Assembly (NCBI RefSeq): GCF_015209585.1
Contig: NZ_JADEYR010000008.1
Location: 1 to 64,000 of the forward strand
Length of the DNA stretch: 64,000 nucleotides
Source of the DNA: Brachybacterium epidermidis
GTDB lineage: Bacteria; Actinomycetota; Actinomycetes; Actinomycetales; Dermabacteraceae
Direction of reading: 5' to 3'
The translations under genes were made by a program, and so were the position numbers. This document shows, piece by piece, positions 47,546 through 55,997 of this stretch (positions within the stretch are counted from its first letter, which is position 1; every line of letters starts with the position of its first letter). Below the pieces are notes generated by a model. That model saw only the letters and a program-made list of their open reading frames with translations, was not told where the DNA came from and did not search any database.

Positions 47546-50500
47546 TCAGACGGTGCGCAGCCGGCGCGACTGGTAGAGGTACTCACCGATGAGGCGAATG
47601 AACTCGTCCGCGCGATCGCTCTCCCCCGTCAACGCACCCGTGAGCTTGCCGAACGCGCCCTCGTTGAGCACGGCTGCATCTGTAAGCGTCTCTCGGAGGT
47701 CGGGCGAGCTGAGGAACTGGTCCTGGGCGTTGAAGTCGATCTGCTCGACGATGCGTGGATCTTCCTCGGCCATTCCTGCTGCAGCGACAACGAATCCTTC
47801 GATCTGCGGATCAGCGAACTCAGAGCCGAACAGCGCGTTGATCTTGGAGACGACCTCGGACAACAGTTCAAGCTGCGGGTCCTGGCGCGAGGCTCCGGTA
47901 CCGACGCCTGTGAAACCTCCTTCGAGCCCTGGAGTGTCTTGATTCCCGCTGCTTCCGATCTTGGCAGTACCCTGATCGATCTGGCGGACGCGGCGCAGCT
48001 CGAGCCCGGAGACGTCCGCATCGACAGGCATGTCCTCTGAAGGGAGGATCCGCACGAGCTGGCGCAGGAACTCGGCGAGCTTCTCGAGGTCGCTGGTGGC
48101 GTAGTCGACGACCTGCGACATGAAGTCGTAAAGCCGCACATATGAGCCACAGTCCTTCTTGAACGTGCGCAGCACGTCGAGGGCCTGATCATCGGAATCC
48201 GAACGAGCTTCTTCCCACCTGGCCACATACTCGTCACGTGCCGGGGCCACCGCAGCCCCCAGCGCCTCGTGCGACTGCTTCGGCGTCCACCAGGCCTCGG
48301 CGTAGCGCTCGATGTCCGCAGGGGTGAAGATGCGCGCCTCAAGAAGCTTCGTCGCGAGCCGGTGGACGAGGTTCGGGTCCGTCTCGGTCTCGACGTGGGC
48401 CTCGAGGTAGTAGGTCAGGAACGCTTCGCGGATCTCGTGAGGGTCGTTGGCGAAGTCGAGTACGAAGGTGCGGTCCTTCACCTCACCGGAGGGCGCGCGG
48501 TAGGTGCGGTTCAGCCGCGAGAGGGTCTGCACGGCGTGCACGTCTGGGAGCTTCTTGTCGACGTACATCGCGCACAGCAGCGGCTGGTCGAAGCCGGTCT
48601 GGAACTTGTCCGCGACCAGCATGAACCGGTACTCCGGCCGGCGGAACTCCTTGGCGAGGTCGGAGCCGAGTCCCGGGTTCATCGACGCCTCGGTGGCATC
48701 AACGATGCCGTACTCCTCGTCGCTGATCTTGTCGCTGAACGCCACGATCGACTGGTAGCCGTACCCCTTTTTCGCGAGGTACTTGTCGGTCTCGATCTTG
48801 TAGCGGACCGCGGCCTGGCGGGAGTCGGTGACCACCATGGCCTTCGCATGCCCGTCGAGCAGGTGCGCGACGTTCGCCCGGAAGTGCTCGACGATGATCT
48901 CGACCTTCTGCCCGACGTTGGTGGGGTGGAGGTTCGCGAACCGCATGATCTTCCGCGTCGCAACCTTCGGGTCCACATACCGATCCGCATCCCCGACGGG
49001 ACGGCCGGCGCTGATTTGCGTGACCAGGCCCTTGTCGTCGCGCTGCTCGATCTCGAAGGCAGTCTTGTAGGTCTGGTAGCCGCGCAGCACGTCGAGGATG
49101 AAGCCCTCCTCGATCGCCTGCCGCATCGGGTAGACGTCGAACGAGACGGGCAGTCCGTCCTCACCGGGCCGCCCGAAGAGGGTCTTGGTCTTGTGCTTCG
49201 GGGTCGCGGTGAACGCGAGCAGGGAGACGTTCCGCGCTCCGGCCCGGGCCGCGGTCTCCTCGGCGATCTGCCGCTCCCGGGCGACGTCCTCCTCGACGAC
49301 CTGGTTCACGACGTCCTGGCTGTCGAGCTCGTTCTCGTCGGTGACCTGGCCTCCCTCGGTGAGCACCTTCTTCAGGTCGGCCGCGGTCTTGCCGGACTGC
49401 GAGGTGTGCGCCTCGTCGATGATCACGGCGAAGTTCTTGTCGCCGAGCGTCGTCTCGAGCAGCCCCTTCACGTAGGGGAAGGTCTGGATCGTGACGACGA
49501 CGATGAGCGCTGAGCCCGTGAGCGCATCCAGCAGCGCGCGGGACTTCGAGCCGCCCGAGCGGCGCACAGCCACCGAGTCGATGACCGCGACGGTGCCGAC
49601 GGTGTCATCGACCTGCTCGACGGCCTGCTGCAGCTGCGCATCGAGCACCCGACGGTCCGAGACGATGAGGATCTTGTCGAAGACCTTCTCGTTCGAGCGG
49701 TCGTGCAGTCGCGCAAGTCGGTGCGCCGTCCAGGCGATGGTGTTCGTCTTCCCAGAGCCGGCGGAGTGCTCGATGAGGTAGCGTCGCCCGGGGCCCTCCT
49801 CGGTGATCTCGTCGACGAGCTTCGTCACCGCGCGCCACTGGTGGTAGCGGGGGAACATCAGCGCGGTCGAGCGCTTGAGCTTGCCGGTGGTCGGGTCCTC
49901 GTCGGTCTCGGTCTTGAGGAACATCTGCGAGCCGAGGATCTGGAGCCAGGCGTCGCGCTGCAGCACCCGCTCCCAGAGGTACGAGGTCGCGGCGCCCTCG
50001 GGGTTTGCGGGGTTCCCCGACGCGCCGGTGTCGTCGTGCCCGCGGTTGAAGGGCAGGAAGTAGGTCTTCTCGCCGGCGAGCTTCGTGGTCATGTGCACCT
50101 GGTCGTCATCGACCGCGAAGTGCACGAGCGCGCGGGTGCCGAAGCCGAACAGCGGCTGCCCGGCCGGGTCCCGGTCCTTGCGGTACTGGGTCACAGCGCT
50201 GCGCCACTGCTGCTTGAAGAACGACTTCAGCTCGAGCGTCGCCACCGGCAGACCGTTGACGAAGAACACCAGGTCGATCGAGCGGTTGTCCCCGCGCTTC
50301 GGCGAGAAATGCACCTGGCGCGCAACCCGGAGCCGCACCTTGCGATAGTGCTCGGTGACCTCACGGTTCAGCGTCGTCGCGGGCTTGAACTGGCACATCC
50401 GCAGGTGCGCGGTCGCGCCGCGAGTGTGCGAGAACTTCCGCCGCAGCACGTTCAACGTCCCGCCACCCGAGGACATAGGCGTGTCCAACCGCGCCACGAG

Positions 50501-50731
50501 CGCGGATTCCAGCGCCGCACGGTCGGCCTGCTCCGCACCAGTACCGACGCGCACGACTTTCGCGTACTCGTCCGGCTGAGTCTCCTGCAACCACCAGTGG
50601 ATGTCCTTGGGCCAGATCGCGCGCGAAGCGTCGTAGCCGGCGTCGTTCGGGCTGTACTCCCAGCCGTGGGCTGAGAGGTACTCCGCGATCTCCGTCTCAA
50701 ACGCTTCCTCGCGCGTGCCGTCCACTGCCAT
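47546..50731 (-). CDS. hsdR: type I restriction enzyme, R (motor/nuclease) subunit
   Basis: The 1061-residue restriction subunit that translocates DNA and cuts far from the HsdS site. N-terminal PD-ExK nuclease: SIDLVFFVNGLPVATLELKS (Asp about 150, ELK about 165). SF2 motor: Walker A EHSAGSGKTNTIAWTAHRLA (about 320), IIDEAHTSQSGKTAADLKK (about 435), SLLAFTATPKHKT, and the motif VI region TLSRLNRTYRAPSG. ATG at 50731 lies 5 bp after the hsdS stop. Last gene of the operon hsdM-hsdS-hsdR. The sequence is intact and full length. Confidence 0.95.
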   Translation of the reverse strand: MAVDGTREEAFETEIAEYLSAHGWEYSPNDAGYDASRAIWPKDIHWWLQETQPDEYAKVVRVGTGAEQADRAALESALVARLDTPMSSGGGTLNVLRRKFSHTRGATAHLRMCQFKPATTLNREVTEHYRKVRLRVARQVHFSPKRGDNRSIDLVFFVNGLPVATLELKSFFKQQWRSAVTQYRKDRDPAGQPLFGFGTRALVHFAVDDDQVHMTTKLAGEKTYFLPFNRGHDDTGASGNPANPEGAATSYLWERVLQRDAWLQILGSQMFLKTETDEDPTTGKLKRSTALMFPRYHQWRAVTKLVDEITEEGPGRRYLIEHSAGSGKTNTIAWTAHRLARLHDRSNEKVFDKILIVSDRRVLDAQLQQAVEQVDDTVGTVAVIDSVAVRRSGGSKSRALLDALTGSALIVVVTIQTFPYVKGLLETTLGDKNFAVIIDEAHTSQSGKTAADLKKVLTEGGQVTDENELDSQDVVNQVVEEDVARERQIAEETAARAGARNVSLLAFTATPKHKTKTLFGRPGEDGLPVSFDVYPMRQAIEEGFILDVLRGYQTYKTAFEIEQRDDKGLVTQISAGRPVGDADRYVDPKVATRKIMRFANLHPTNVGQKVEIIVEHFRANVAHLLDGHAKAMVVTDSRQAAVRYKIETDKYLAKKGYGYQSIVAFSDKISDEEYGIVDATEASMNPGLGSDLAKEFRRPEYRFMLVADKFQTGFDQPLLCAMYVDKKLPDVHAVQTLSRLNRTYRAPSGEVKDRTFVLDFANDPHEIREAFLTYYLEAHVETETDPNLVHRLATKLLEARIFTPADIERYAEAWWTPKQSHEALGAAVAPARDEYVARWEEARSDSDDQALDVLRTFKKDCGSYVRLYDFMSQVVDYATSDLEKLAEFLRQLVRILPSEDMPVDADVSGLELRRVRQIDQGTAKIGSSGNQDTPGLEGGFTGVGTGASRQDPQLELLSEVVSKINALFGSEFADPQIEGFVVAAAGMAEEDPRIVEQIDFNAQDQFLSSPDLRETLTDAAVLNEGAFGKLTGALTGESDRADEFIRLIGEYLYQSRRLRTV

Positions 50732-50736
50732 CTCGT

Positions 50737-52002
50737 TCAGCTCGCCTTCTGTGCGGCCGTGCGCACGTCGATCTGCCCGGTCACCGCAGCCGTGATCAGC
50801 GCCGAGCGACGTTCATTCGCCAGCGCGATGTGCTCCTCGGCTTTCGCGATGAGTGTGTCGATACGAGAAGTCTGCTCGTCTAGGTGATCTACGATCTCGT
50901 ACTGCTTAGATTCCGGATGCAAGGGAACCAAAACGGATCCAATAGTCGAACCATTCAGGTTAGAGAGTCCCGTTGAAGTCGTCGACAGCAGATCGAACTG
51001 CTCCCGGACCGCCCGTGAATTCAAGCAATACCAAAGAAACTTCGGCGATGTTCCAGAACGAGCACGAAGTCGCTGCATGAAATTGCCGAAGCACGCAGAC
51101 ATGGACGACACATGTTCGTCGACAAGTGTCGTTTTGCCGATATGCTTCGAACTTCCACTTGTCTTAGTGACCAGGAGATCACCAACTTCAAGGAGCGCAG
51201 CCTTGAACTCCTTCGCAGTAAGCGATCGACGCGCGGGGTCTTCGATGCGCCACCTTCCATCAACTGTTTGCTCAGTCGATCGAAGCACTACCGTCCCTTC
51301 ACTGCGAGCCGCATCCTCACCCCATACGCCACCATCATTCCTGTCCAGTAAGTTCTTCAGGCGAGTATGGCCAAGACTGCCGGAATCCAGCTCGCGATCA
51401 ACAACAGATCTGCGTCGCTCACGAAGAGTTGCCGCCAGCTCCTCCTGCTTTTCTACGAGCGCATCGATCTGGACCGTCTCGTGGTCGAGGTAGTCGGCGA
51501 TGGCGCGCTGCTCGTCGAGAGGTGGCAAGGGGAGTGGCACTTTGGCAAAGGTCGAGTACTTAATCGACTGCCCATCCCTCAGTTGATCCGTAGTTGAGCT
51601 AAGTTCCCGAATGTACGCCAAAGACTTTAGCGTCCAGCGGTAGTATGCAGGCAGCACGTTACGCCCTCGGGGCGACAATACGGTGTATGCCATACTAACC
51701 TTCCCGGGGAGGCTCGACCATTCGATCCCGCCCTGAAAGCTTCGAAGATGGATGACAAAATCATTGGCTTCGACGTGCTTCATATTGTCCTGGCCTTCAA
51801 GATTTAGTACGACACGAGTCCCAGTGATCCGCATATATTCTTCTTGAGGAAGGATTCCGAACTTCTGCGAAGGCGTTAAATGGACATCTGTAGTCCTGGA
51901 CCTTTGACGCCGCTCAAGGAAAGCGGCCTTTGCTGGAATAATTTCCCAATTTGACGGAATCGCATCCAGCCATCCCGGGCACGGATTGCAAGTGCTTTTC
52001 AC
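50737..52002 (-). CDS. hsdS: type I restriction-modification specificity subunit
   Basis: The 421-residue DNA-recognition subunit with two target-recognition domains, each followed by a conserved helix: LPPLDEQRAIADYLDHETVQ followed by IDALVEKQEELAA in the middle, and QYEIVDHLDEQTSRIDTLIA near the end. The first TRD begins IPSNWEIIPAKAAFLERRQR. The TRD DNA (about 50950-51950) is visibly more AT-rich than its neighbours, the usual sign of horizontally exchanged specificity. GTG at 52002 overlaps the hsdM stop (GTGA). The target sequence cannot be predicted. Confidence 0.93.
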   Translation of the reverse strand: MKSTCNPCPGWLDAIPSNWEIIPAKAAFLERRQRSRTTDVHLTPSQKFGILPQEEYMRITGTRVVLNLEGQDNMKHVEANDFVIHLRSFQGGIEWSSLPGKVSMAYTVLSPRGRNVLPAYYRWTLKSLAYIRELSSTTDQLRDGQSIKYSTFAKVPLPLPPLDEQRAIADYLDHETVQIDALVEKQEELAATLRERRRSVVDRELDSGSLGHTRLKNLLDRNDGGVWGEDAARSEGTVVLRSTEQTVDGRWRIEDPARRSLTAKEFKAALLEVGDLLVTKTSGSSKHIGKTTLVDEHVSSMSACFGNFMQRLRARSGTSPKFLWYCLNSRAVREQFDLLSTTSTGLSNLNGSTIGSVLVPLHPESKQYEIVDHLDEQTSRIDTLIAKAEEHIALANERRSALITAAVTGQIDVRTAAQKAS

Positions 52003-54005
52003 GCCTCAACCTCCCGCAGCAGCTCCATAATCTCGCCAACGACGCGCTCGAGGTCGGCGTCGATCTCCTCGAGCGGCCGGGGTGGTACGTATTCGTAGAA
52101 GTGCCGCGTGAATGGGATCTCGTAGCCCGTCTTCTGCTTGGTCCAGTCGATCCAGGCGTCGTCGACGTGCGGCTTCACCTCGGCGTCGAAGTAGTCCTGC
52201 ACGGTCTCTTGGAACGCCCCGTGGGTCTTCGGGTGCCCACCCCAGCCGAACGGCACGTTCTCGGTGTCACGCAGCGCGGCGTCCGGTTCGAGTTCGCCCT
52301 TCTGCTTGCCGGTCTGCACGCGGCAGTAGTCGGCTTTCCCATCGTGGACGCCGATCACTTGCCAGAGTGTCTTGCGCTGAGCCGGCGTGAGCTTCACGCC
52401 CAGGTCGCCGAGATGTGCACCGAGCGCGCGGTTGAACTTCTCGCGGTTCAGGTACCGCTCCTCGCCGAACGACTCGAGCGCCTCAGTGAGCCCGGTGATC
52501 TTCCCGAGGGTCTTGTGCTCAGTGACAGCGCTGATCGTCTCGGGGATGCATTCGAAGCGCAGCTGCAGCGGCCGCTCGACGGTCACCGTCCAGTAGGCGA
52601 AGTCGCGGTTCGAGAACGTCTTCACGGGCACCTGTTGCTCGCTCTGCTCGTCCTGGGTTCCGGCGAACGCGCGGATGACCCGCTCGCGGTCCTGCTCGGT
52701 GATCTCGAGGCGCTTCGAGCCGATGGACTTGCGCAGCTTCGTGCCGAACTTCGAGGCGTCGATCAGCCGCACCGTGCCCTTGTGCTCGGCGACCTTGGCG
52801 TTCGAGAGAATCCACAGGTAGGTCGCGATGCCGGTGTTGTAGAACATGTCGTTCGGCAGCGCCACGATCGCCTCGACGAGGTCGCGCTCGAGCAGGTGGC
52901 CGCGGATCTCCGAGGGTCCGGAACCGGCGCCGCCGTTGAACAGCGGAGAGCCGTTGAGGACGATGCCGACCTTGCCGCCGCGGCCGGTGTCGTCCACGTC
53001 GCGCATCTTCGAGGCCGCGTGCAGCAGGAACAGCATCGCCGCGTCGCCGACGGCCGGCAGGCCCGGTGCGAAGCGTCCCTGACCGCCGCGGGCGTGCTCG
53101 CCCTTCACCTCCTGCTCGACGGCCTTCCAGTCTGTGCCGAAGGGCGGGTTCGAGAGCACGTAGTCGAAGCGGCGGTCCTCGAAGCGATCGACGACGAGGG
53201 TGTCGCCCTGGCGCACATTGGACGGGTCCTGACCTTTGATGAGCAGATCGGCCTTGCAGATCGCGTAGGTGCGCGGGTTGATCTCCTGGCCGAACAGCGC
53301 CGTCGAGGCGTCGGGGTTCAGCTCGTGGAGATGCTCATCGGCGACGGTGAGCATGCCGCCGGTGCCGACGGTCGGGTCGTAGATCGAGCGCACGGTGCCG
53401 CGATCGCGCAGCGCCTCAGTGTCCTCGGCGTAGACCAGGTCAACCAGCAGCCGCACGACATCGCGCGGCGTGTAGAACTGGCCCGCGCCCTCGTTCGCGG
53501 ACTCCGCGAAGCGGTAGATGAGGTTCTCGAACAGGTCGCCCATGTCCGCGTTCGACACGGCATCCGGCGACAGATCGATGCCCTCGAAGTGCCGGACCAC
53601 CTGGGCGAGCCGGTTCCGCGCATCGAGCGTGCGCAGGACGTTCTCGAAGTCGAAGGACTTGAACACGTCGAGGTTCGCGGAGAATCCGCCGACGTAGTCG
53701 ATGAGATTCTCGGCGAGGTTGTCGGGGTCCTGCAGAGCCTTCTTCAGCGAGTAGTCGCTCGTCGTCCAGAACGACAGCCCAGAACTGTCCTCGGTGCGGG
53801 TCTTGAGCTTCAGGTGCGTGCGCCGCTGCTGCTCACCTGGGTAGCTCGAGACGATGTCGGCCATCACCTCGCGGTGCGGCTTCATCACGCACTCGAGTCG
53901 CCTCAGCACGGTGAACGGCAGGATCACGGAGCCGTACTCGGCCTCGCTGTAGGGGCCGCGGAGCGTATCAGCGACGCTCCAGACGAAAGCGGAAAGGCGT
54001 GACAC
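51999..54005 (-). CDS. hsdM: type I restriction-modification DNA methyltransferase subunit
   Basis: The 668-residue adenine-N6 methyltransferase subunit. It has the HsdM N-terminal helical domain (SVILPFTVLRRLECVMKPHR), the SAM motif region GQFYTPRDVVRLLVDLVY and IYDPTVGTGGMLTVADEHL, and the catalytic VLSNPPFGTDWK (about residue 285), then VGIVLNGSPLFNGGAGSGPS. GTG 54005 starts it with AGGAG about 11 nt upstream. Its stop overlaps the hsdS start. The motifs needed for catalysis are all present, so host modification should be active. Confidence 0.95.
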   Translation of the reverse strand: MSRLSAFVWSVADTLRGPYSEAEYGSVILPFTVLRRLECVMKPHREVMADIVSSYPGEQQRRTHLKLKTRTEDSSGLSFWTTSDYSLKKALQDPDNLAENLIDYVGGFSANLDVFKSFDFENVLRTLDARNRLAQVVRHFEGIDLSPDAVSNADMGDLFENLIYRFAESANEGAGQFYTPRDVVRLLVDLVYAEDTEALRDRGTVRSIYDPTVGTGGMLTVADEHLHELNPDASTALFGQEINPRTYAICKADLLIKGQDPSNVRQGDTLVVDRFEDRRFDYVLSNPPFGTDWKAVEQEVKGEHARGGQGRFAPGLPAVGDAAMLFLLHAASKMRDVDDTGRGGKVGIVLNGSPLFNGGAGSGPSEIRGHLLERDLVEAIVALPNDMFYNTGIATYLWILSNAKVAEHKGTVRLIDASKFGTKLRKSIGSKRLEITEQDRERVIRAFAGTQDEQSEQQVPVKTFSNRDFAYWTVTVERPLQLRFECIPETISAVTEHKTLGKITGLTEALESFGEERYLNREKFNRALGAHLGDLGVKLTPAQRKTLWQVIGVHDGKADYCRVQTGKQKGELEPDAALRDTENVPFGWGGHPKTHGAFQETVQDYFDAEVKPHVDDAWIDWTKQKTGYEIPFTRHFYEYVPPRPLEEIDADLERVVGEIMELLREVEA

Positions 54006-54174
54006 GGTCGCTAGAACTCCTGGTCTGGAATGGCGTTTGCTCGTGGGCCGATCCTATCGACGTGGCCGACAGTCGAGAGGGCTGTCCCCTTCGTTGACCC
54101 GGTTGCGCAACTGGGTGGGTCCCGCTCCCAGCGCACGACGGAGCAGTGGGGCTTTGGGTGACAGCTCTAGCCGT

Positions 54175-54771
54175 TCAGGGACCTCGCACGATGCCTGCGG
54201 ACCAGTCCCCTAGTAGTTCGTCGAACACTTCACGCCGAGACGTTTCCCGTCGCGTTGCGAAGTTCCCTGTCGTCACCACCTCCGGGAGATCGTCGGTCGC
54301 AAGTTCCACGACGAGTCCGAGAAACAGCTCTTCGAGGGTCCACTCCGCAACATCGCCAGACCCTGCGTAGGCCTCGGCAAGGAGGTTCGGGGGAAAGGCG
54401 ATGCCCCTGAAACGTCCGGCGCGCGTTCCGGTCAGGTCAAGAGCTCGACGGAGCAAGGCATCAGCCGCTGGGCCGGAGTTCACCTGAGTGATGTCGTGGC
54501 GGGCGCGTTGCGCCGTGGCAAGCCAGGTAGCTCCGTCAGGGCGGTACCCGGCGATAGAAGCGAGCCGAGTGGGCAGGAATGACGAGATCGCCCCGGCGAG
54601 GGAGTGCGGATCGGTCGTCGACTGCGGTGTGAGGACGTGGAAGTAAATGGCACCCACCTGGAGCGATTCCTCGCCCGGTGCTGTGGGCAAGGCTTGATCC
54701 TCGGGATACAGCACCACGTCGGTCAGGCGCGATCCATCCTCGAGGTCGAGCACCATTCCGAGCCGGCTCAT
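54175..54771 (-). CDS. unknown protein 'B' (second, intact copy)
   Basis: A 198-residue soluble protein, paralogue of the interrupted 42688-43260 gene. It starts MSRLGMVLDLEDGSRLTDVV; a conserved middle AGAISSFLPTRLASIAGYRP and the C-terminal WTLEELFLGLVVELATDDLP align across both copies. It has no membrane segment and no known domain to my eye. ATG at 54771 overlaps the stop of the upstream A gene as ATGA, the same joint as in copy one. Last gene of an operon headed by the caspase-like gene at 55882 and next to hsdM. Confidence 0.75.
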   Translation of the reverse strand: MSRLGMVLDLEDGSRLTDVVLYPEDQALPTAPGEESLQVGAIYFHVLTPQSTTDPHSLAGAISSFLPTRLASIAGYRPDGATWLATAQRARHDITQVNSGPAADALLRRALDLTGTRAGRFRGIAFPPNLLAEAYAGSGDVAEWTLEELFLGLVVELATDDLPEVVTTGNFATRRETSRREVFDELLGDWSAGIVRGP

Positions 54772-55271
54772 CGCTGCCACTCCTCGAGCTGGTGAGCCAT
54801 GTCCACGAGACTCTGCCTGGGTGTTTCGAAGGAGATGCCGTCATGGTCGGGCAGATCGGCCTCGAGATCATGCAGCACCAGGAACTCGAGGTGCACATCC
54901 GCTTTGGTCGATCCCTTCACGAGGACCGCGAGTCCCGCCGTGTCGTCCTGCACCGTGGGCACAGTCTGCTCGGGGTACGGCTCGGTGGCCATCTGTATGA
55001 GTGCCTCAGCGAGGGCGGTGGTGGTCCTCGCCTCGAGCGGCCTCGCCAGGTACCGGACGAGACGATCTGGGGATAGGAGCTCAATGTCCACGACGAGCTC
55101 TGTGCTCCCGGTCAGGTCGGGCACTGGTAGCAGAGCGAATGCCGCGCCCGCGGCGGCGAGAAGCCGCGCAGGCTCCCGGACAGCGAGAGTGCGTGCAGCC
55201 CCCGCCGCAGCACGACCTCCGCTCGGTGGGTCGTCCGTCCCCTGAGCGTGCCGCGGAGGCTTCTCCCTCAT
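54768..55271 (-). CDS. unknown protein 'A' (second copy, no zinc ribbon)
   Basis: A 167-residue protein. Residues 40-167 (GAAFALLPVPDLTGSTELVV, DIELLSPDRLVRYLARPLEA, VPTVQDDTAGLAVLV, LVDMAHQLEEWQR) match the C-terminal domain of the 42050-42691 protein. The first 35 residues are Arg/Ala-rich and replace the zinc-ribbon domain of copy one, so the gene is a shorter form or has lost its 5' part by fusion to the upstream gene. ATG at 55271 overlaps the caspase-like stop (ATGA). Function unknown. Confidence 0.75.
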   Translation of the reverse strand: MREKPPRHAQGTDDPPSGGRAAAGAARTLAVREPARLLAAAGAAFALLPVPDLTGSTELVVDIELLSPDRLVRYLARPLEARTTTALAEALIQMATEPYPEQTVPTVQDDTAGLAVLVKGSTKADVHLEFLVLHDLEADLPDHDGISFETPRQSLVDMAHQLEEWQR

Positions 55272-55882
55272 GACGAGGCCTTCGACGTACGCAGCGCTGT
55301 TTGGTGCACCTTGGTCTTCGTCGCGACCACGAGTCCGAGCCGCTTCGCGAGCACCGGATGGTCAACCTCCAGCCGCCTGAAGATCCCGCTCGACTTCACC
55401 TTCGTGATCAGCTCCTGCAGGAGGATCACCTCGAATGCCGCAGCGTCCGACCACCGGACATCCTTCCGGTAGCCGATGACGGCACGGGCGCGGGTACGGT
55501 TCGCGAACTTCTGCAGACGCTTCTCGTCCGCCTTGAGCGTGGAGCAGGACGCGAAGTAGATGACTTTGCCTGAGCAAGCACCGGCGAGGACGTCTTCGAG
55601 CTCGTCCAGGGTGAGCCCGCCGTTCTCGTCACCGCTCAAAGAGATTTCCGCTTTCTTCCCGTGCATGGCGAGCCAGAGAACGGGGAAGTCCGCGTACTCG
55701 TCCGAGGTCCATTTCTCGAGGTAGTACTCGAATTCAGGACGCGTCACCACGTCGCGGTGTATCCACTGAGCGACCTCGAGTTGTTCGAGCAGCTCGAGGA
55801 CGGGGCGCACACTCAGACGGCGGGTTAGGTCGCTGTCCCACTCGCCTTCGAGGCAGAAGATGCCGGGCAGGTCTTCACGCAT
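55268..55882 (-). CDS. caspase/CHAT-like His-Cys protein
   Basis: A 204-residue soluble protein. It opens LPGIFCLEGEWDSDLTRRLS and carries VLWLAMHGKKAEISL (His74) and then SGKVIYFASCSTL (Cys113), the spacing and context (hydrophobic strand-HG, hydrophobic strand-SC) of caspase-like/CHAT peptidases. A later AVIGYRKDVRWSDAAAFEV fits the strand after the catalytic Cys. It seems related to a family labelled DUF6642; that label is from memory. No signal peptide. AGGAAAAG before the ATG at 55882 supports the start. First gene of the operon with the second A/B pair; divergent from the DUF262 genes. Protease activity is inferred, not shown. Confidence 0.65.
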   Translation of the reverse strand: MREDLPGIFCLEGEWDSDLTRRLSVRPVLELLEQLEVAQWIHRDVVTRPEFEYYLEKWTSDEYADFPVLWLAMHGKKAEISLSGDENGGLTLDELEDVLAGACSGKVIYFASCSTLKADEKRLQKFANRTRARAVIGYRKDVRWSDAAAFEVILLQELITKVKSSGIFRRLEVDHPVLAKRLGLVVATKTKVHQTALRTSKASS

Positions 55883-55985
55883 GGATGCTCTTTTCCTCGC
55901 TGATCAGGTGGGCACACCGTAACGGCTCGACACGTCGCTCCACGTCGGACTCCGGGAAAAACTACCAGCTGTCGGATCTCGTCGT

Positions 55986-55991
55986 TACCGT
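55986..55991 (+). promoter_or_regulatory. -10 TACCGT of the DUF262 operon
   Basis: TACCGT ends 6 nt before the ATG at 55998, at leaderless spacing, in the 115-bp divergent spacer with the caspase-like gene. Confidence 0.55.
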
Positions 55992-55997
55992 GGCGCC

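Noticed and set aside
47426-48040. A 204-codon plus-strand gene downstream of the OGG-fold gene
   Set aside because: Most of it overlaps the 3' end of hsdR antisense and no family signal is visible; the non-overlapping part is short and lacks a ribosome-binding site.
51951-54002. A 683-codon plus-strand frame opposite hsdM
   Set aside because: Antisense of an intact HsdM with all motifs; composition typical of a shadow.
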